From positions 57,281 to 121,280 of the forward strand of contig JAGQDJ010000162.1 of assembly GCA_022885665.1 (NCBI GenBank): DNA of 64,000 bases, read 5' to 3'. Positions within the stretch are counted from its first letter, which is position 1; every line of letters starts with the position of its first letter. Source of the DNA: Triops longicaudatus (lineage: Eukaryota > Arthropoda > Branchiopoda > Notostraca > Triopsidae). Position numbers and translations under genes: made by a program. Of this stretch, positions 1-13,124 are shown one piece after another. The notes beneath the pieces are model-generated. The model made no database searches, was not told the origin of the DNA, and saw nothing but the letters and a program-made list of their open reading frames with translations.

Positions 1-124
1 CGTGATATCGCAGAAAGTACATTCGGAGGTGGCACGCAAGTTCTTAGCGTACACGGCGTCGGCGTCTGTCTCACCAGCAACGAAAGGCCAGAAAAGGATT
101 CCCAACCCTGCGACTCAGAAAGGG

Positions 125-132
125 CTTTTATA
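125..132 (-). promoter_or_regulatory. TATA box of a minus-strand gene lying left of the window
   Basis: On the minus strand the sequence reads TATAAAAG inside a locally GC-richer stretch (about 40-210). A start site would be expected near position 100, with transcription running leftwards out of the window. No ATG that opens a convincing frame lies between the box and the window edge, so the coding part would be outside. This is inference from motif and composition only. Confidence 0.35.
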
Positions 133-2381
133 GCCTGGGGCTCCAAACCACAGACGTTAATGCCCGCGGAACAAGCGTCCGTTCTAGTTTCGGGGAAGGC
201 CACCGAAGGATAGCTTGTATACAGTGGTGTGTTACTATTGTCCTTAAGCTATCAAGCAAAACTTAACCCCAGTCAGACTCATTTGGCCGGGGATTTGGGG
301 GTGACACCCATTCCAAGCTAACTTGCTAACTAGATAGTACTTTGTTTTCGGACAGGTTGTAAAACTTTGGCACGCAACAATCTAAGGAGCATTAGCCTGT
401 AAAGGATAACCAATTTCCGGGCCTTAAAACGCCAGTAATTTGCAAAAGTATTAAAAGGATCGCGTTTGTGTAAAACGAGGCACGTAAATAGGAAACAATT
501 TATGGGCAATTTGGGTCTCCTAAGCTAACTTTTGCGTAGCGGTAGATTTAGTGAGTTTGGTACTTTAATATTTTCATTGTTTAGTCTGAAATCGAATTAA
601 ATGCAGTTAATTTCTCAAGTAATATTTGAAGTCACGTAAAATCCATGAGAGAAAAATGATAATAAAAAATTACAACTATACTGCCAAAATCAAGGATATT
701 TTAGTTCGAATTTGTTAAAAAAAATGCATGATTTTGTCTAAATGGTCAATTGAAAACAATAAAAGGCAACGTTGTAGGGGCGTGGCTCTGATTTCCGCCA
801 TTTTCCTTTGTTTCTTGTCTGTGGACTGGTTTGTTATTTTCACTTGTGGCTAAATTCAGCGTCGCGTTGTCATTTTCCACTGTGTGTTGCTTGCGGTCAA
901 AACGCCCTCAGTCCAAAGTGTACTAAATCATTACTTCAGAGTTTTACTCTCTTCATAGACTAATAAAGCGCTTTTAAAAAAGTTGAACAGATTTTTTCAT
1001 TATGACGAAAAAGAAATCCGAAGTCACTTTAACTTTTGACAAATCTCTTAAAAATATTGCTCTAGGTTTGTTTAACTATCTGCACTGACAGAAAATATGT
1101 TTGAAATCTTGTTTACTGCGGTCGGCGCACGGACAATATAATTCCGTAGCCTTTCTTAATAGAGTTTAGGGAACACAATATAGAGAAGTAAGCACGATGA
1201 ATTCTTATCAAAGTGGATATTACAAAACGGTCTAAGTCTAGTTTACAAACAGGCTTTCTGGAGGGAGTGACACTTAATCCTCAAACGGTAGATGGGCTTT
1301 TGGTCAATTTATTTGCCCATTTTCGAAGGAATAAGTTTTTCTTTGAAAGTTACTGTTAAGACTCAGATTGTTATATTAAGGAATGAAATGTGCGTACTTA
1401 CGTCAGCAAGTAAAGCTAAACACAATTATTTATAGTGCGTGTTGTCATTCGCTTTTCCCTTTACGGAGTATAGATGGCGGTACTATAATGTAAGCATCTC
1501 TAAGAATTTTTTTAAACAAAATTTGAGGACAAAAGCGTTGTTTTTGCGTAGAAAACAAAAACAGGAATAAAACTAAAGCTTAAAAATTGAAGTTAAGAAG
1601 TAGTTTTTAACTGAGCAGTAACTTTAAGAATGCTTTCTGAGCTTTGTGGACGGCAATAAACCTTAATGCGTTACTTAGAAAGTCTAATATTTCTCAAAAA
1701 CATTCTAAGCAATTACTTATTTATGTTGCTTCTAATCATGATACACTAAATTACATTAGTTAGAAGTGGTTTCGATGCCCATGCGAGCCTTGTATCAATA
1801 CCATATTTTTTAGAAAACGTAATAACCGTGGCGCTAGTGTCGTACTGGTCAATTTTCCTATTAAAATGCTTTTACTTGGTACGCAAGACGGCAGCATTTT
1901 ACTGCACATCAAAAGGTTTTGAGTTAAAGGAAATTATAGCTCTGAAATTTAATCAAGGTAGTTGGTAAGGAAATGTAATGCAGCACGTTCTGGGTCATAA
2001 AAGAAGGTTTTGAAATATCGTTAACTTGACGCTGTATTGCTTCCGTGCAAAGTAATACCCCATAACGGATGCTTCACTTAATGACCCCACACGCAACCCT
2101 CTTTCAAGGAGTGCTCGTTTACTTTTTGGTGCATATACGCGAACTGTGTCGTAATACCACGTAATCTTCAAAAGCTTTTCGTACAGACGGTAAAAGGTCA
2201 AACATTTATCTGGGTTTTCTAAAGGCTTGGACACTGATTACGTATCCATGCAACCAATACCACATTTAGAGAGAAAAAAAATATATTTCGGTCTCATTTC
2301 AGAACTTCTGAATGATTCTGGTACAGATTACAGTCTTCTTTGGTTTATATGTCATGGTGAACCAGTAGAAAACCAATAAAC
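133..2381. other. Region with no recognised gene
   Basis: AT-rich sequence without a recognisable gene. One minus-strand frame at about 1995-2234 is open for 79 codons and has a protein-like composition, but its first codon is GTG with a stop just upstream, and I recognise no family. It is downstream of the obstructor gene and could be decayed coding sequence. No tRNA, tandem array or inverted repeat was seen here. Confidence 0.4.
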
Positions 2382-3905
2382 TTATGCGCCGGGCTTCTTG
2401 TCGTAATAATCCTCGCTAAAAAAAAAAAGAATATTCTTAAATAATAAACAAAAAGTAGCTCAAAGGAAAATTTGCTGACGTCAGTAAGCTTACCATCCTT
2501 GGACGTTTTTCGGCAAGTCACAATTCAGTGTTTCGGGATTGAAAACTTTTCCAAAAGCGCAACCACCTTGCCTGGGTTTTCCATTTCTTAGGCACATAAA
2601 ATAAAACCGGCAATCCGTTTTCTATCCAACCAGATTTTTTTGAGAAAAGGAGAGAAAAACAAAGAGTTAGATGTACACAAACAAGCGGCACGTTTTCAAT
2701 AAAAACAAAGCAAGCAGTTTTATCTTGGGGCGGTCTAAGACAACGCAAAAAAGGGGAAAGAGATTATTTTCTTTTACATCAGGAAATCGCTCGTGGTCGC
2801 CGAAAGGAAGAGTAGCGTCGTCTCGGTAAATGTGAGGGCATGTAAAGTTCAGCATTATTTCTGCGGGACAATCTGTTCGGTTGGCCGAATCGGGAAACTC
2901 ACACATGAGTTTTTGCGTGCTGAAAACCAACCCTAAATTTCAAAGAATGATTCAAATTCGTTTACAATACTTTCAATCATACGCAAAAATAACTACAGAA
3001 ATAAGTTAGATTAAGTTTGTTTACATAATAGCAAAAACAATCATAAGTTAAAAAAAAGGCTTGAAAATAGCAAAATCTGCCACAGCAATATTGATCAAAC
3101 ACACAAAATGTAGCTAATTTACCTGGAGGGCATGTCACTGCAGTACTGAAGCCGTTACTACATTCGTAGTACTTGTTACATTGATCATTTAAGGGAAATC
3201 TGCCGTTTAATCGTGGACAGTTCTTGTTGGCGCGAGCTGGTTCTAAAAAATTATAACAATATTTATTATACTATCAAGATTCGTTACATATTATTACCAG
3301 TAACTTACACTCTAAAAATATCAAAATCAAAATATCAACGTCAATGAAATTAGACATAAATTAATTTTAATAATAATAATAATAATAAAAGAAAAAATAA
3401 TCTTACAAACTAAAAATAGCTTGTAAACAATTTCACGAAACTTAAATTCGGTTACATTTGAAATATTTGTCATTTTTGGAAATTTTGCAATTTTTGTACA
3501 TTGTTGAATACTGTTGCTATGATCTTTGAACGAACTTACGTAACTCGGGGCGTGATGTGCAGTCGACTTTGGGGATAAAATGGCACGACATACTGTCCAA
3601 TTCAAAGGCGAGTCCGTCGGGACAAAGTTGCTCTTCCATGATCCCGTTCTCGCACTGGTAGTACTTGTCGCATTGTTCAGTGTCGGCAATAGCGAAGGCA
3701 AACCGACGAGATTTGCATTTCCGGACGGGTAGTGCATCTGACACAATATTTGGCAATGGAATGAAAATAGAATTTGGGCCCAAGAAAATATAACAATGGA
3801 AAAATGAAATAAATAAGAATGCACAGCTACGAATATAAATTCAAACTTACCCGTTTCCCAGAGCGCGAGACACAGCAATAAAAAAATGGTCGACTTTCCG
3901 AACAT
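2382..3905 (-). CDS. Obstructor/peritrophin-like secreted protein with three CBM14 chitin-binding domains
   Basis: Six exons (3851-3905, 3540-3737, 3123-3242, 2778-2932, 2494-2621, 2382-2415) give 690 nt, or 229 aa, with all splice phases agreeing. Residues 1-19 are a signal peptide (MFGKSTIFLLLCLALWE). Three cysteine-rich CBM14 units follow. Unit 1 contains CDKYYQC, unit 2 contains CNKYYEC and unit 3 contains CRFYFMC. The tail is a short charged stretch ending DKKPGA. Spacing of the three units and the linker motif LQP between units 1 and 2 match the obstructor/Gasp family of insects, which bind chitin in cuticle and tracheal matrix. The last exon is only 34 nt and supplies the final cysteine through a split codon. 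Which obstructor subclass it is cannot be decided by eye. A TATA box lies about 200 bp upstream of the start. Confidence 0.93.
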
Positions 3906-4104
3906 TATATCCGAATGTTTTTCTTCAGTGTCAAGAAAACTGAAGGAGAAAGAAACTGAAAAGATTAACCAGCTTCGCCTCTGGTGCACAGTCGATGAGA
4001 AAGTGTTTTGAGTGTGTGATTCCCAATGAATCTGTCAACATTTATGACTTCGAGGTGGCCAAGTCTTTCGGAGAGAAAAAGAAAAGGAAAAAATTAGCGT
4101 ACGA

Positions 4105-4111
4105 CTTTATA
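4105..4111 (-). promoter_or_regulatory. TATA box of the obstructor-like gene
   Basis: The minus strand reads TATAAAG here, 200 bp upstream of the ATG at 3905. A start site would fall near 4080, giving a 5' UTR of about 170 nt. Cuticle and matrix protein genes of arthropods often have TATA promoters, so this fits. Confidence 0.55.
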
Positions 4112-5510
4112 GCGTCTGCTCCGCATTGTTGAAGCGACCTCAAGCTTTTAGTGGCCTTGGCGTTATAGTGTCATGAATGATAAAGGGCCACTCGCTGATG
4201 AAGTAATCCTCGCAAGGGGAATCTTTTAAGACACCTTCAGGGAGCCATTACACATTCTTCAAATGCTACTCGTCTGTCGCTTTTCATGCGTTTTTAATTA
4301 GCGTCTTCCCGTGTATGGGACATTTGCTAACGTTTTCCGACTTTTTTCCATGACAGTTGGATATTTCGCGACCTTCAAATTACGTGGTGGGCATAACAGA
4401 TGCTACAAAACCTAAAATCTCTTGACCATTTCGAAACTTGCGGGGAATTTTAAACGGCCATATTCTGGGGCTGGTTTCTGGGTATCAGGTGCTAGTTTAA
4501 ACGCAGGTTACGCGTTAAGAATTTTTAGTGGCATCTAACAAGAGTCTGTGCCTGCTTTGCAGATTGTATGACATTTTGAAAGATTTTTTTTTATTTTTCA
4601 AGGTCCTTATTTACACGCCAGTTGTCGGCTGAAAATGTCCAATGGCAATAGTCCAGGCGGGTGAGCTTAGGAGTCGGATGTACATTACCGTAGAAAGAAT
4701 TCATTGTTGCAATCCATAATACTTTGTGTAATCAACCTTTGCCAAATTCACTAGTGTTATCTAGCGAGGCCAAAGAAATACATAATTATATAGTCGATAA
4801 TGTGCCCGTTAGATGGCGTAGTTGCGATTTAAAACAGACCAACATAGGTGAATTATGCTACGCCTTTCACTCTCCCCTCCACCTAAAAAAGAAAAAAAAG
4901 TGGAAGGAAAGGGAAAGTCAGCGAGCGCTTATGGTGCCTTCCAGTGTTTTATCGTCAATTGCGGATTTCGCCTTTTCTAGCCGTTAGGGGCCGTTTTTGG
5001 CAAATGTTCTGTAACATATAAAAAATACAGCTGTAAATGGTATTTCTAAGTTGCAGATGAGACATAATCATCACATTAAAAATGATATCGGAGCGCAGAA
5101 TGTATCCGAGTCCAATGTTGAATTTCCGTTGGATTTTCCATTTGCTTTTCCGCTGGATGATTTTTTTTTTTGTCAGGTCAAAATCCTTTCTCAAACGTGC
5201 TCAAGTTAACCTATTTTGATCCTTTTGGAAAGAAGGACATCGTTGAATATATTAACTGTTGAAAGAGGTCTGTTTGTGCTCACAGTTCGTAGTATTTACT
5301 CTTTGACCTGAGCTACACCGAAAAACTTGTGAACATTGACCTCGAACGTTTCTTGAACGTTTTGACCTCAATCTTGCTCGCTCTTTTCAAAAGTATTTTC
5401 TTTCTGTCATTTGGTAGTTTTCGCCCGATCTCGCTTAATTCCCAATCTCTCGGAAATTAGCTCGCCAACTCTGATGCAAATACTGGTGATACATCCCTCG
5501 TCTTTTCAAA
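4112..5510. other. Intergenic region between divergent obstructor and ABCC5 genes
   Basis: Divergent upstream regions of the obstructor gene (-) and ABCC5 (+). A plus-strand frame at 4724-4987 (87 codons) looks spurious: lysine runs, and no splice or family support. The segment at 4801-4831 shares about 30 bp with a hairpin near 14.67 kb (see the repeat there). No other gene was seen. Confidence 0.45.
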
Positions 5511-8500
5511 ATGAGTGTGTCGTTCAGAAAAAGCGTTCCAAACATCAGTGAGTCTATTGCTTGGGGCAACAGGTAAGATAGCTTGTCCGAAAAGACTATG
5601 TCAAATGGAATATTTGATCACTCTAATTATATTTAATTTTATGTTCATTTTAATTTTATGTTAATTTTATGTTACTTCAATGTTGTATATTTAAAATACT
5701 TTAGAATGATAACCCAATTCAGAAAAAATATTTAGCTTTCTTGGGAGAAGTAATTTATTTTTAATTTTCGTTCTGAACAGCCATACCGCGCTTGATATCG
5801 AGAGCATTAGGAAAGCGCTTCCTGACGCGCTCAGTAGGAGGCATGAAAAGCGTTCCATGCCCTCAGGCTACGTCCCTAAGCATGGCCTATCTCGGTACAG
5901 CTCAGCCGTAAAAACCTTGCTACCGTGGCGAAGAACAGCTACGTAATTTATACCAAAAGATGTACTACATATTATTCCATTTGTAACACGTTTCAATCAC
6001 ATCACTAGGCCCAAAGAAATAATGCCTGTCGACAATGTTGGACTATTTTCGTTAATTACATACTCGTGGTTAACTCCCAGCGTGTATAAGGCGTACAGGA
6101 AAGGGCTAAAACCAGAAGACGTTCCATTATGCCCGGCAAGCGACAGCGCTGAATATGGATCACAACGGTAAACTGCAGTAAGGCTTTTACACATTTCAGC
6201 CATCCTGGACTGTTCAAAATTGCCCTATTTGAATGCCTGAGACACTTTTTCGCGCCGCTTTTTTTGAACCCTCTGTCAGCTGTGTTTCATTGGGTCACTT
6301 TTGTGCAATGACCTTCTTGCTCTTTCTTGCCAATTTTAGTCTAGACTCTGTTTATGGCTAGGGCATAGGACCGGTATTTGCAAAGAGTGGTAACGTCGCC
6401 TGTGCGAAAAACTGAAGCGTTTCAAAACGCTATCTGTCAGGCAAACAACGGCGCGTTTCCCATTGGTTAGATTCAAATAACCGCGGGAAAAAGCGTCACA
6501 GTGGCGCAGTGATGGCGGCATGGTTGACTTTGCTGAATGGCTGGCTTGGCCTACTAGAATAATGACAAAATATTATGCAAAAATAGGGCCAAATAAGCTA
6601 CGTAATAACTATTTAGTCTAGCGTATCTATGGAAAGAAGAACTGAAAACCAGAGGTGCAAACCACGCGTCGTTTTTCCGCGTTTGTGTCAAGTATTTCCG
6701 AACGCGTCTGATCGTACATGTCATCCCCTATTTATTATCACTGATTTTCGGCTTTATTGGACCGGTAAGCAATTCCCGATTATAAGCACAGTATCGTCTC
6801 GTTGTAAGGAACCCTTTTGTAACAAATTCTTTTTGTATATGTTGGTATTTTTCTTAGATTTTTTGTATGCGAAAACTACTCGAGTTCGCTGAAGATAAAA
6901 ATGGAATAATAATACATGGCTTAATCTGGGCGATTGCCACCGGTTTGGTCGACCTAATGAGATCAGCTTGCCATGCACTAACGTTTGCCATCGGTTACAG
7001 GTATATATTCGTTAAATTTACACTCTTGGAAGCTGAATTAGTGTCATTGCAGAAACGGATCTCAACTACGTTCGGCGTGTATGGGCCTACTTTACAAGAA
7101 AATCATCAAGTTGGCTAGTTTAGGCGACAAATCCATAGGAGATGTATACCTTAACTTTCCGTGTTTTATGTCACTATATTCATGAGCTAATTTGGGATCG
7201 TTTTTTCAATCTGAAGATGGTGAACCTGTTCGCCAACGACAGTCAGAGAATATATGACTTCGCCGTTCTGAGTCCTTTGGTCATCGGAGGGCCGTTTGTG
7301 GCCCTCCTGGCCACGGCTTACACCTGGTGGGCTCTAGGACCGTATGCTGTCTACGGAATGGTGGCCTTCTTACTGTTCTACCCACTTCAAGTAACGAAAA
7401 ATAGAACGTTAATCGCCGATAAATATTTTCCATTTTGTGTTGATGTTTTTGTGGGTTTTATTTATTAAAATAGTTTCTTATTTTTTTAAATTTTTTTCCG
7501 TAGTATGTACTGGCGAGAGCTAGCGGGTACTTGCGTAAAAGAGCCGTGAATGTCACAGATTACCGCGTTCAACTAATGAGCGAGCTGTTGTCGTCCATAA
7601 AGCTCATAAAGCAGTACGTGTGGGAGAAAAGTTTCGCCCAGAAGATTATGGGTAAATGCTTGTAACACTCTTCGAAAAAGTTTGACAGTCTACCATTTTT
7701 ATTTTTTATATAAATTAGGTGTTCGTGAGGAAGAAAAGGTTTATCTTGAACGATCTGGCTACGTCAACAGCGTGAGTTTGGCTTTTACTCCCACGATGCC
7801 CGTTATTGCTGTCATTGTCACGTTTCTGGCACATATAGCTGCTGGAAATAACCTTACTTCATCCCAAGTAGAGTAATCTTCCAAGTATGATCTTAAACTG
7901 AAAGAAAAAATATTAAAAAATGAAATGCTTAAAAATCAAATAATAAACTGCAAAATAAACTTAACGCTACAAGTTTATAAGCATTTTTTAGTATATTTTT
8001 CAACGTTTTCTTTTTGAATCCAGAAAGATTTTTCGTTTTGCTAATAACTGATTTGTTAATAATTTTTCTGCGAATTTTACGTGTAGGCTATGTCAATTTC
8101 TGCGTTCATGATAGCGCGTTTGCGAGGCAGTTTGCATTTGTTGCGAGAAGGCACCAAGGCGTTTTACGAAGCTCTCGTCACTTTCAAGCGAATTCAGGTT
8201 CGTAAATCTGTTCTAGATCGACTTAGTAACACATGAATTCACCCAGTACTCCAATTTAGACCATATTGCTAATGGAAGAAATCGCACCTTATGTTGACAC
8301 TCCTTCGGATGAAAACGTAGCTGTCTGTATTCAAAACGGCTATTTTGCCTGGGATTGTGTGCCAGATCCTGAGACTCAAAGCTCTGTAACGAAGTAAAAC
8401 GGTTTTTACTTTTGGATTTATTTTCAGCCACGGAATTTTTTTTCTGAAAATTTTGTTATGCATAAAGTTACTGGCCGAAATACCGCTATTCGGAAATAAA

Positions 8501-11500
8501 TTGTGAATAAGTAGTAATACAGTATTATATCATAAATAAAAACAAACGATTACCAGAAGTAAAACAAAAATAATTTTAATGGAAGTAACTGCAACCAATG
8601 ACTAATTGTGATTCGTATTTATTTCTATAGTAGTGGAAAGGAACATCCCTGTACTGGCAATGACGTACCGAAGAAATCTGCTAGCAATGGACATATTGTA
8701 CAAGGAGCTGAAGTTCTGTTTGATATTAACATCCTTATCAAGAAGGTACATCTGTTTCTCAAAAAATATTCTTAGAAACCCGAGTTAATAAAAGGAAAAT
8801 ATTTTTTCGTTATTGGAAAATTTCGTTAAAAGTATTTACACATTTAGGGCAAGCTGGTTGGAGTGTGCGGCGGAGTGGGGAGCGGCAAATCGTCGCTTAT
8901 GTCCGCCATATTAGGTCAAATGCGGATGACGAAAGGCACCGTAACGGCTCAAGGTACGTGGTCCTATGTTGCTCAGCAAGCTTGGATCATGAACGCAACC
9001 TTACGCGAGAATGTCTTGTTTGGAGAGCCGTACGACCCTGAACGGTGAGCTGTGATTTACTTCCGTTTTTTTTTTTTTCTTAAAAATTTATTTTCTTAAA
9101 GGATTAATAACTTATTAATCCAAGATGATTTAACTACCAATTGATAAAAGGTACGAAAAAGCCATGTGGTGCAGTGCTTTGAGCCAAGATATCGCAGTAC
9201 TGCCAGCCGGTGATGAAACTGAGATAGGTGAACGCGGAATTAACCTTTCTGGAGGTCAGAAACAACGCGTTTCGATTGCCAGAGCAGTTTACGCCAGCAA
9301 GTATTACGAAAAAAAAAAGTTTTTTTTTTTAACCGGCCTCGACGTGAGCAAACCTCGTTGCCGCCTTTGTACTGAGTAGAGTTGAGACTTTATGGTAGTT
9401 TTCATACCAACACTATACATAAGAATTAATAAGGAAATTAAGGAATTAATGAAGGTTAATTAACACAGGGACAATTACGTCCTGGATGATCCTTTGAGTG
9501 CCGTCGATGCTCACGTGGGCCAGCACATCTTTCATAACTGCATTAAGACAGCATTTAAAGGGAAGACGGTCATATTTGTTACACATCAATTGCAAGTATA
9601 CAATCCGATCTAGCTTACATACAATAACGTATTACATCAACGGAAACATGTATTAAAGTAACACGTAAAATATTCGTAGTACTTAAGCCAGTGTGACGAA
9701 GTTATCATGATCGAAGACGGTCACATGTTTCCTCAAAAAACGCATACCGAGCTCATGCAAAGCACTCCACAGTACGCAAGACTTGTTAATACTTTCATGG
9801 CGGGTCAAGAAAAAGAACAAGAAGAAGTCAAAAAGTAATCACAGACATTTTTTTGGGGGGAAATAAATATGTTAGCCCTCTAGTGTTAATTCCCGTGACC
9901 AGAACAATGCCACGTGGCATAGCAGCGTCCGGAAGCGAGTGGCGCTTCATAGCGGTGACACTGGACAAGATTTAACCGAAGCTAAAAATGAACATGGTTG
10001 TTTATCTCACTTTTTAACGCGTTTTCAAAGCTAAATTTAAATTTCGCATTTCGGAACGCTTTTCTAAACCTCTTTTTTTAATGTTCTTTAGGTAAAACAG
10101 GAAAGCTTATGACGGAAGAAAAGATGGAGGAAGGCAATATCCCATTTTCAGTGTACCACACGTACATAAGATGCGCAGGAGGTTATTTTATAACGGGTGT
10201 CGTGCTTTTAACAATTGCGGCAAACGTGGCAAGCAGCACGTTCAGCTCGTGGTGGCTTTCTCATTGGCTGAAACAAGGCTCAGGGGTAACTTAACACGGC
10301 ACTAGAGCCAAGATAACTCGAGTTTACTTTTGTAGAATACGACTATAAAAGTGGACAACGTAACGGTCATCAGTGCGAACATAAACGACCACCCAGATTT
10401 GAATTTTTACCAAATGGTGTACGGGCTCGTCTTAATCACTATTCTAGTGTCTAATCTCGTTCGGGGATTTTTCTTCATCAAAGTAAATCAATTCTGTGAA
10501 AAATCGGTTTTCCTAAGTTGATTCTAAACTTTGATATTTTCAGGTAGCTTTAAGGGCTTCAAGCGTGTTACACAACAAATTGCTTCTGAAAGTCATTTCG
10601 AGTCCAATGCGGTATTTCGAAACTACGCCACTGGGAAGATTCCTCAATTTGTTTTCTCGGGATTTAGATGAAGGTGTGATAATTTTATATAAAAAATATA
10701 ATCGTTTTCGTTTCGCTACTTGTTTTAGTCTACTTTTAGTTGACGCACGCCTTCCTGTGAGTTTGGAAGGATTCCTTCAGAATATTCTTATCATTGTCGT
10801 GTCCCTGAGTTCCGTGGCGCTAGTGTTCCCTTGGTTTCTCATAGCGTTGGTATTTTTCGCAGTCATATTTCTGTTCCTTTGCAAAATTTTTAGGTAATTT
10901 TGGTACTTTTAATGTAACGTCGACTAAAGTTTGCTTTCGCAGGGTGGCGATTCGCGATTTCAAACGCATTGAAAACGTTTCACGATCACCGCTATTTAGC
11001 CACGTGTCGGCAACCATCGAAGGCTTGGCCACGGTACGTGCTTTCAAGAAAGAACGGCCTTTCCTTACCAAGTAACTTGATTGGCTTTTAAAAGTCATTG
11101 ACACCGTAACTGAGTACCGACATTTAAATGGTTTTATTTGCTAGATTTATGGTACTGTGTGACGAAAACTCCTCATCTTTCTTCCTGTATTACTGCGCCT
11201 TAAGATGGTTGGGTATTCGTTTAGATCTTGTGTCAAGTAAAACTTAATTAGCCTCCTTGATTTTTAAAACAATAATTGATTTATTTTCCAGCCGCCATTT
11301 TGGTAACCACTGCAGTTTTGATAGTCATGCTCCACGGAGTTGTGCATCCGTCTTCCGCAGGCTTAGCATTGGTATATTCAACGCAGTTGTCTAACATGTT
11401 GCAGTTTACTGTGCGTCTCTTTTGCGAAAGCGAGTCAAGGTTTACGTCCGTGCAGCGTATGGATCATTACATACAAGTAATTCTTTCTTACGAATCATTA

Positions 11501-12585
11501 CTGAACTTGGTTTATTGCTTGGTGCGTTCAGACATTGGAAGATGAAGAAATAACTACCGGGAAGAAGAAACCACCTACCGCTTGGCCTAAACATGGATCC
11601 ATACAATTTATGGACGTGAAGATGCGTTACAGACCCGAATTACCTCTGGTTCTCAAGGGACTAACGTTTGAAATCTTACCCAACGAAAAGATAGGTAAAA
11701 ATAGGGAACTCCGTTACATGAATTATAATTGTACTCTATCCGTTTCTTCCGTCAAGGTATTGTGGGTCGGACCGGGTCAGGAAAAAGCTCGTTGGGAGTG
11801 TGTTTGTTTCGACTGGTTGAACTGTCTTCCGGTACCATCACAATAGACGGAATTAATATCGCCGAGCTTGGCTTACAAGACCTGAGGTCGAAACTCTCTA
11901 TTATACCGCAAGATCCTGTCCTTTTCACGGGCACTGTAAGGTATTGATATCAAATTGACATTATTCGTTGCCTTTTTATGCACTATTTTTTATGGCAGGT
12001 TTAATCTAGATCCCTTTGAACAATACCCAGACGCAGCGTTATGGGAAGCTTTGGAAAAAACTAACGTGAAAGCAAAGATAATGGCACTACCTGGTCAGTT
12101 GCAAAGTGACGTCGTGGAAAATGGCGACAATTTTTCGGTGGGAGAAAGACAACTATTGTGCATGGCCAGAGCTATTCTTCGGCATAGTAAAGTAAGCTTC
12201 TACTTAATTTTTCTTGTTTTTTTAATGTACCATATTTCTGTGTAAGATTTTATTGTTGGACGAAGCTACAGCAGCAATTGATGTTCAAACGGACGCGTTA
12301 GTCCAGAAAACGTTGCGGGAAGTTTTCTCAGATTGTACTATGCTGACCATTGCACATAGGTTGGACACGGTCTTGTACTGCGATCGCATCATGGTTCTTG
12401 AAGAAGGAAAGGTAATGTGGAACGTCGGAATACTAGCTAAATGTTAAAAAAATTGATTCATTCAATCTGACTAATTTTCTTAGATTAAGGAGTTTGATCG
12501 GCCGTCTGCTCTTCTAAGCAGCCGACAGTCGCTCTTTTCGCAGATGATTGCTGCAGAAAATGCCAGCGGAAACTTATCGAGTTGA
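5511..12585 (+). CDS. ABCC5: ABCC5/MRP5-type ABC transporter
   Basis: Thirty exons: 5511-5572, 5781-5942, 6009-6167, 6345-6373, 6655-6764, 6858-7000, 7053-7143, 7217-7390, 7504-7651, 7719-7867, 8087-8197, 8260-8393, 8631-8745, 8848-9044, 9151-9300, 9469-9595, 9680-9834, 9884-9996, 10092-10285, 10336-10482, 10544-10673, 10740-10893, 10943-11071, 11145-11236, 11292-11476, 11532-11694, 11757-11940, 11999-12191, 12247-12411, 12484-12585. They sum to 4167 nt, or 1388 aa (human ABCC5 1437). Order: cytoplasmic N-terminus with the ABCC5-like PVDNVGLFS motif, membrane domain 1, NBD1 (Walker A GVGSGKSS near residue 536, LSGGQ near 628, VLDDP), membrane domain 2 from about 790, NBD2 (GRTGSGKSS near 1178, SVGERQ, LLLDEAT). 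Catalytic motifs look intact. The family exports organic anions and cyclic nucleotides. Exons 4 (29 nt) and 18 rest mainly on phase and are the least certain. Confidence 0.93.
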
Positions 12586-12601
12586 TCATAAAATGTGATG
12601 C

Positions 12602-12607
12602 AATAAA
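12602..12607 (+). terminator. Poly(A) signal of ABCC5
   Basis: AATAAA lies 16 bp after the ABCC5 stop codon, implying a very short 3' UTR. Confidence 0.6.
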
Positions 12608-12726
12608 GTAGTACCGGATTAAGAACGATCGTAATGCGCGTTTAATGGGGAATGATGAATGATCTCTTATCGATGACTATTCCTACCATGCGGGAAGCTT
12701 AATAACTGCAGAAGAACGAAAAATCA

Positions 12727-12874
12727 CTAATAAATCAGTGGAAAAATTATATAAAAAAATGCCGTGCTTTCAAGTGGCACGTCTACGACGTCATCTTTGT
12801 TGAGCCGAGTGACAATACTTTGCAAAACGACAAAATCCAGCGCCCCAGCCTGTCTGGGGTTGCATGATACTCTC
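12727..12874 (-). CDS. Unassigned coding-like exon
   Basis: Downstream of an AG acceptor (minus strand), a frame stays open for 49 codons to a TAG stop. It has a natural-looking composition, including the segments ALDFVVLQSIVTRLNK and DDVVDVPLES. A short frame about 60 bp upstream (near 12925-12965, beginning IETSAMNW) can be spliced to it in phase. It is probably the 3' end of the same gene as the island at 13125-13476, but I could not join the two without a frame conflict. No family was recognised. Confidence 0.3.
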
Positions 12875-13124
12875 CTTTAAACCGCACACTTGATCTATAT
12901 TACAATCGAAGATATACAAAGGCTCCTGAACACAAAGAACTAGCTACAATTTCATCGTACGCCAATTCATTGCACTTGTTTCAATCTTCCCAACTGTTTA
13001 TGTCACATTTTTTTCTATCCCAAAAGGAAGGGCTTATAGCACAGAATAAAAATGACGAAGTACAAATTCCGAGAAGGGTAAAACGACATTAGAGAGCTTA
13101 AGGAGACACTCGGGGAGGAAATCA

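Noticed and set aside
1995..2234. 79-codon minus-strand frame downstream of the obstructor gene
   Set aside because: Starts only at GTG with a stop just upstream, and no acceptor gives a phase that fits the obstructor exons, which already end at 2382.
2490..2492. Apparent stop codon (TAA) ending the obstructor frame in exon 5
   Set aside because: It lies in a strong donor (TG|GTAAGC); splicing to a 34-nt exon at 2382-2415 restores the final conserved Cys and a normal acidic tail.
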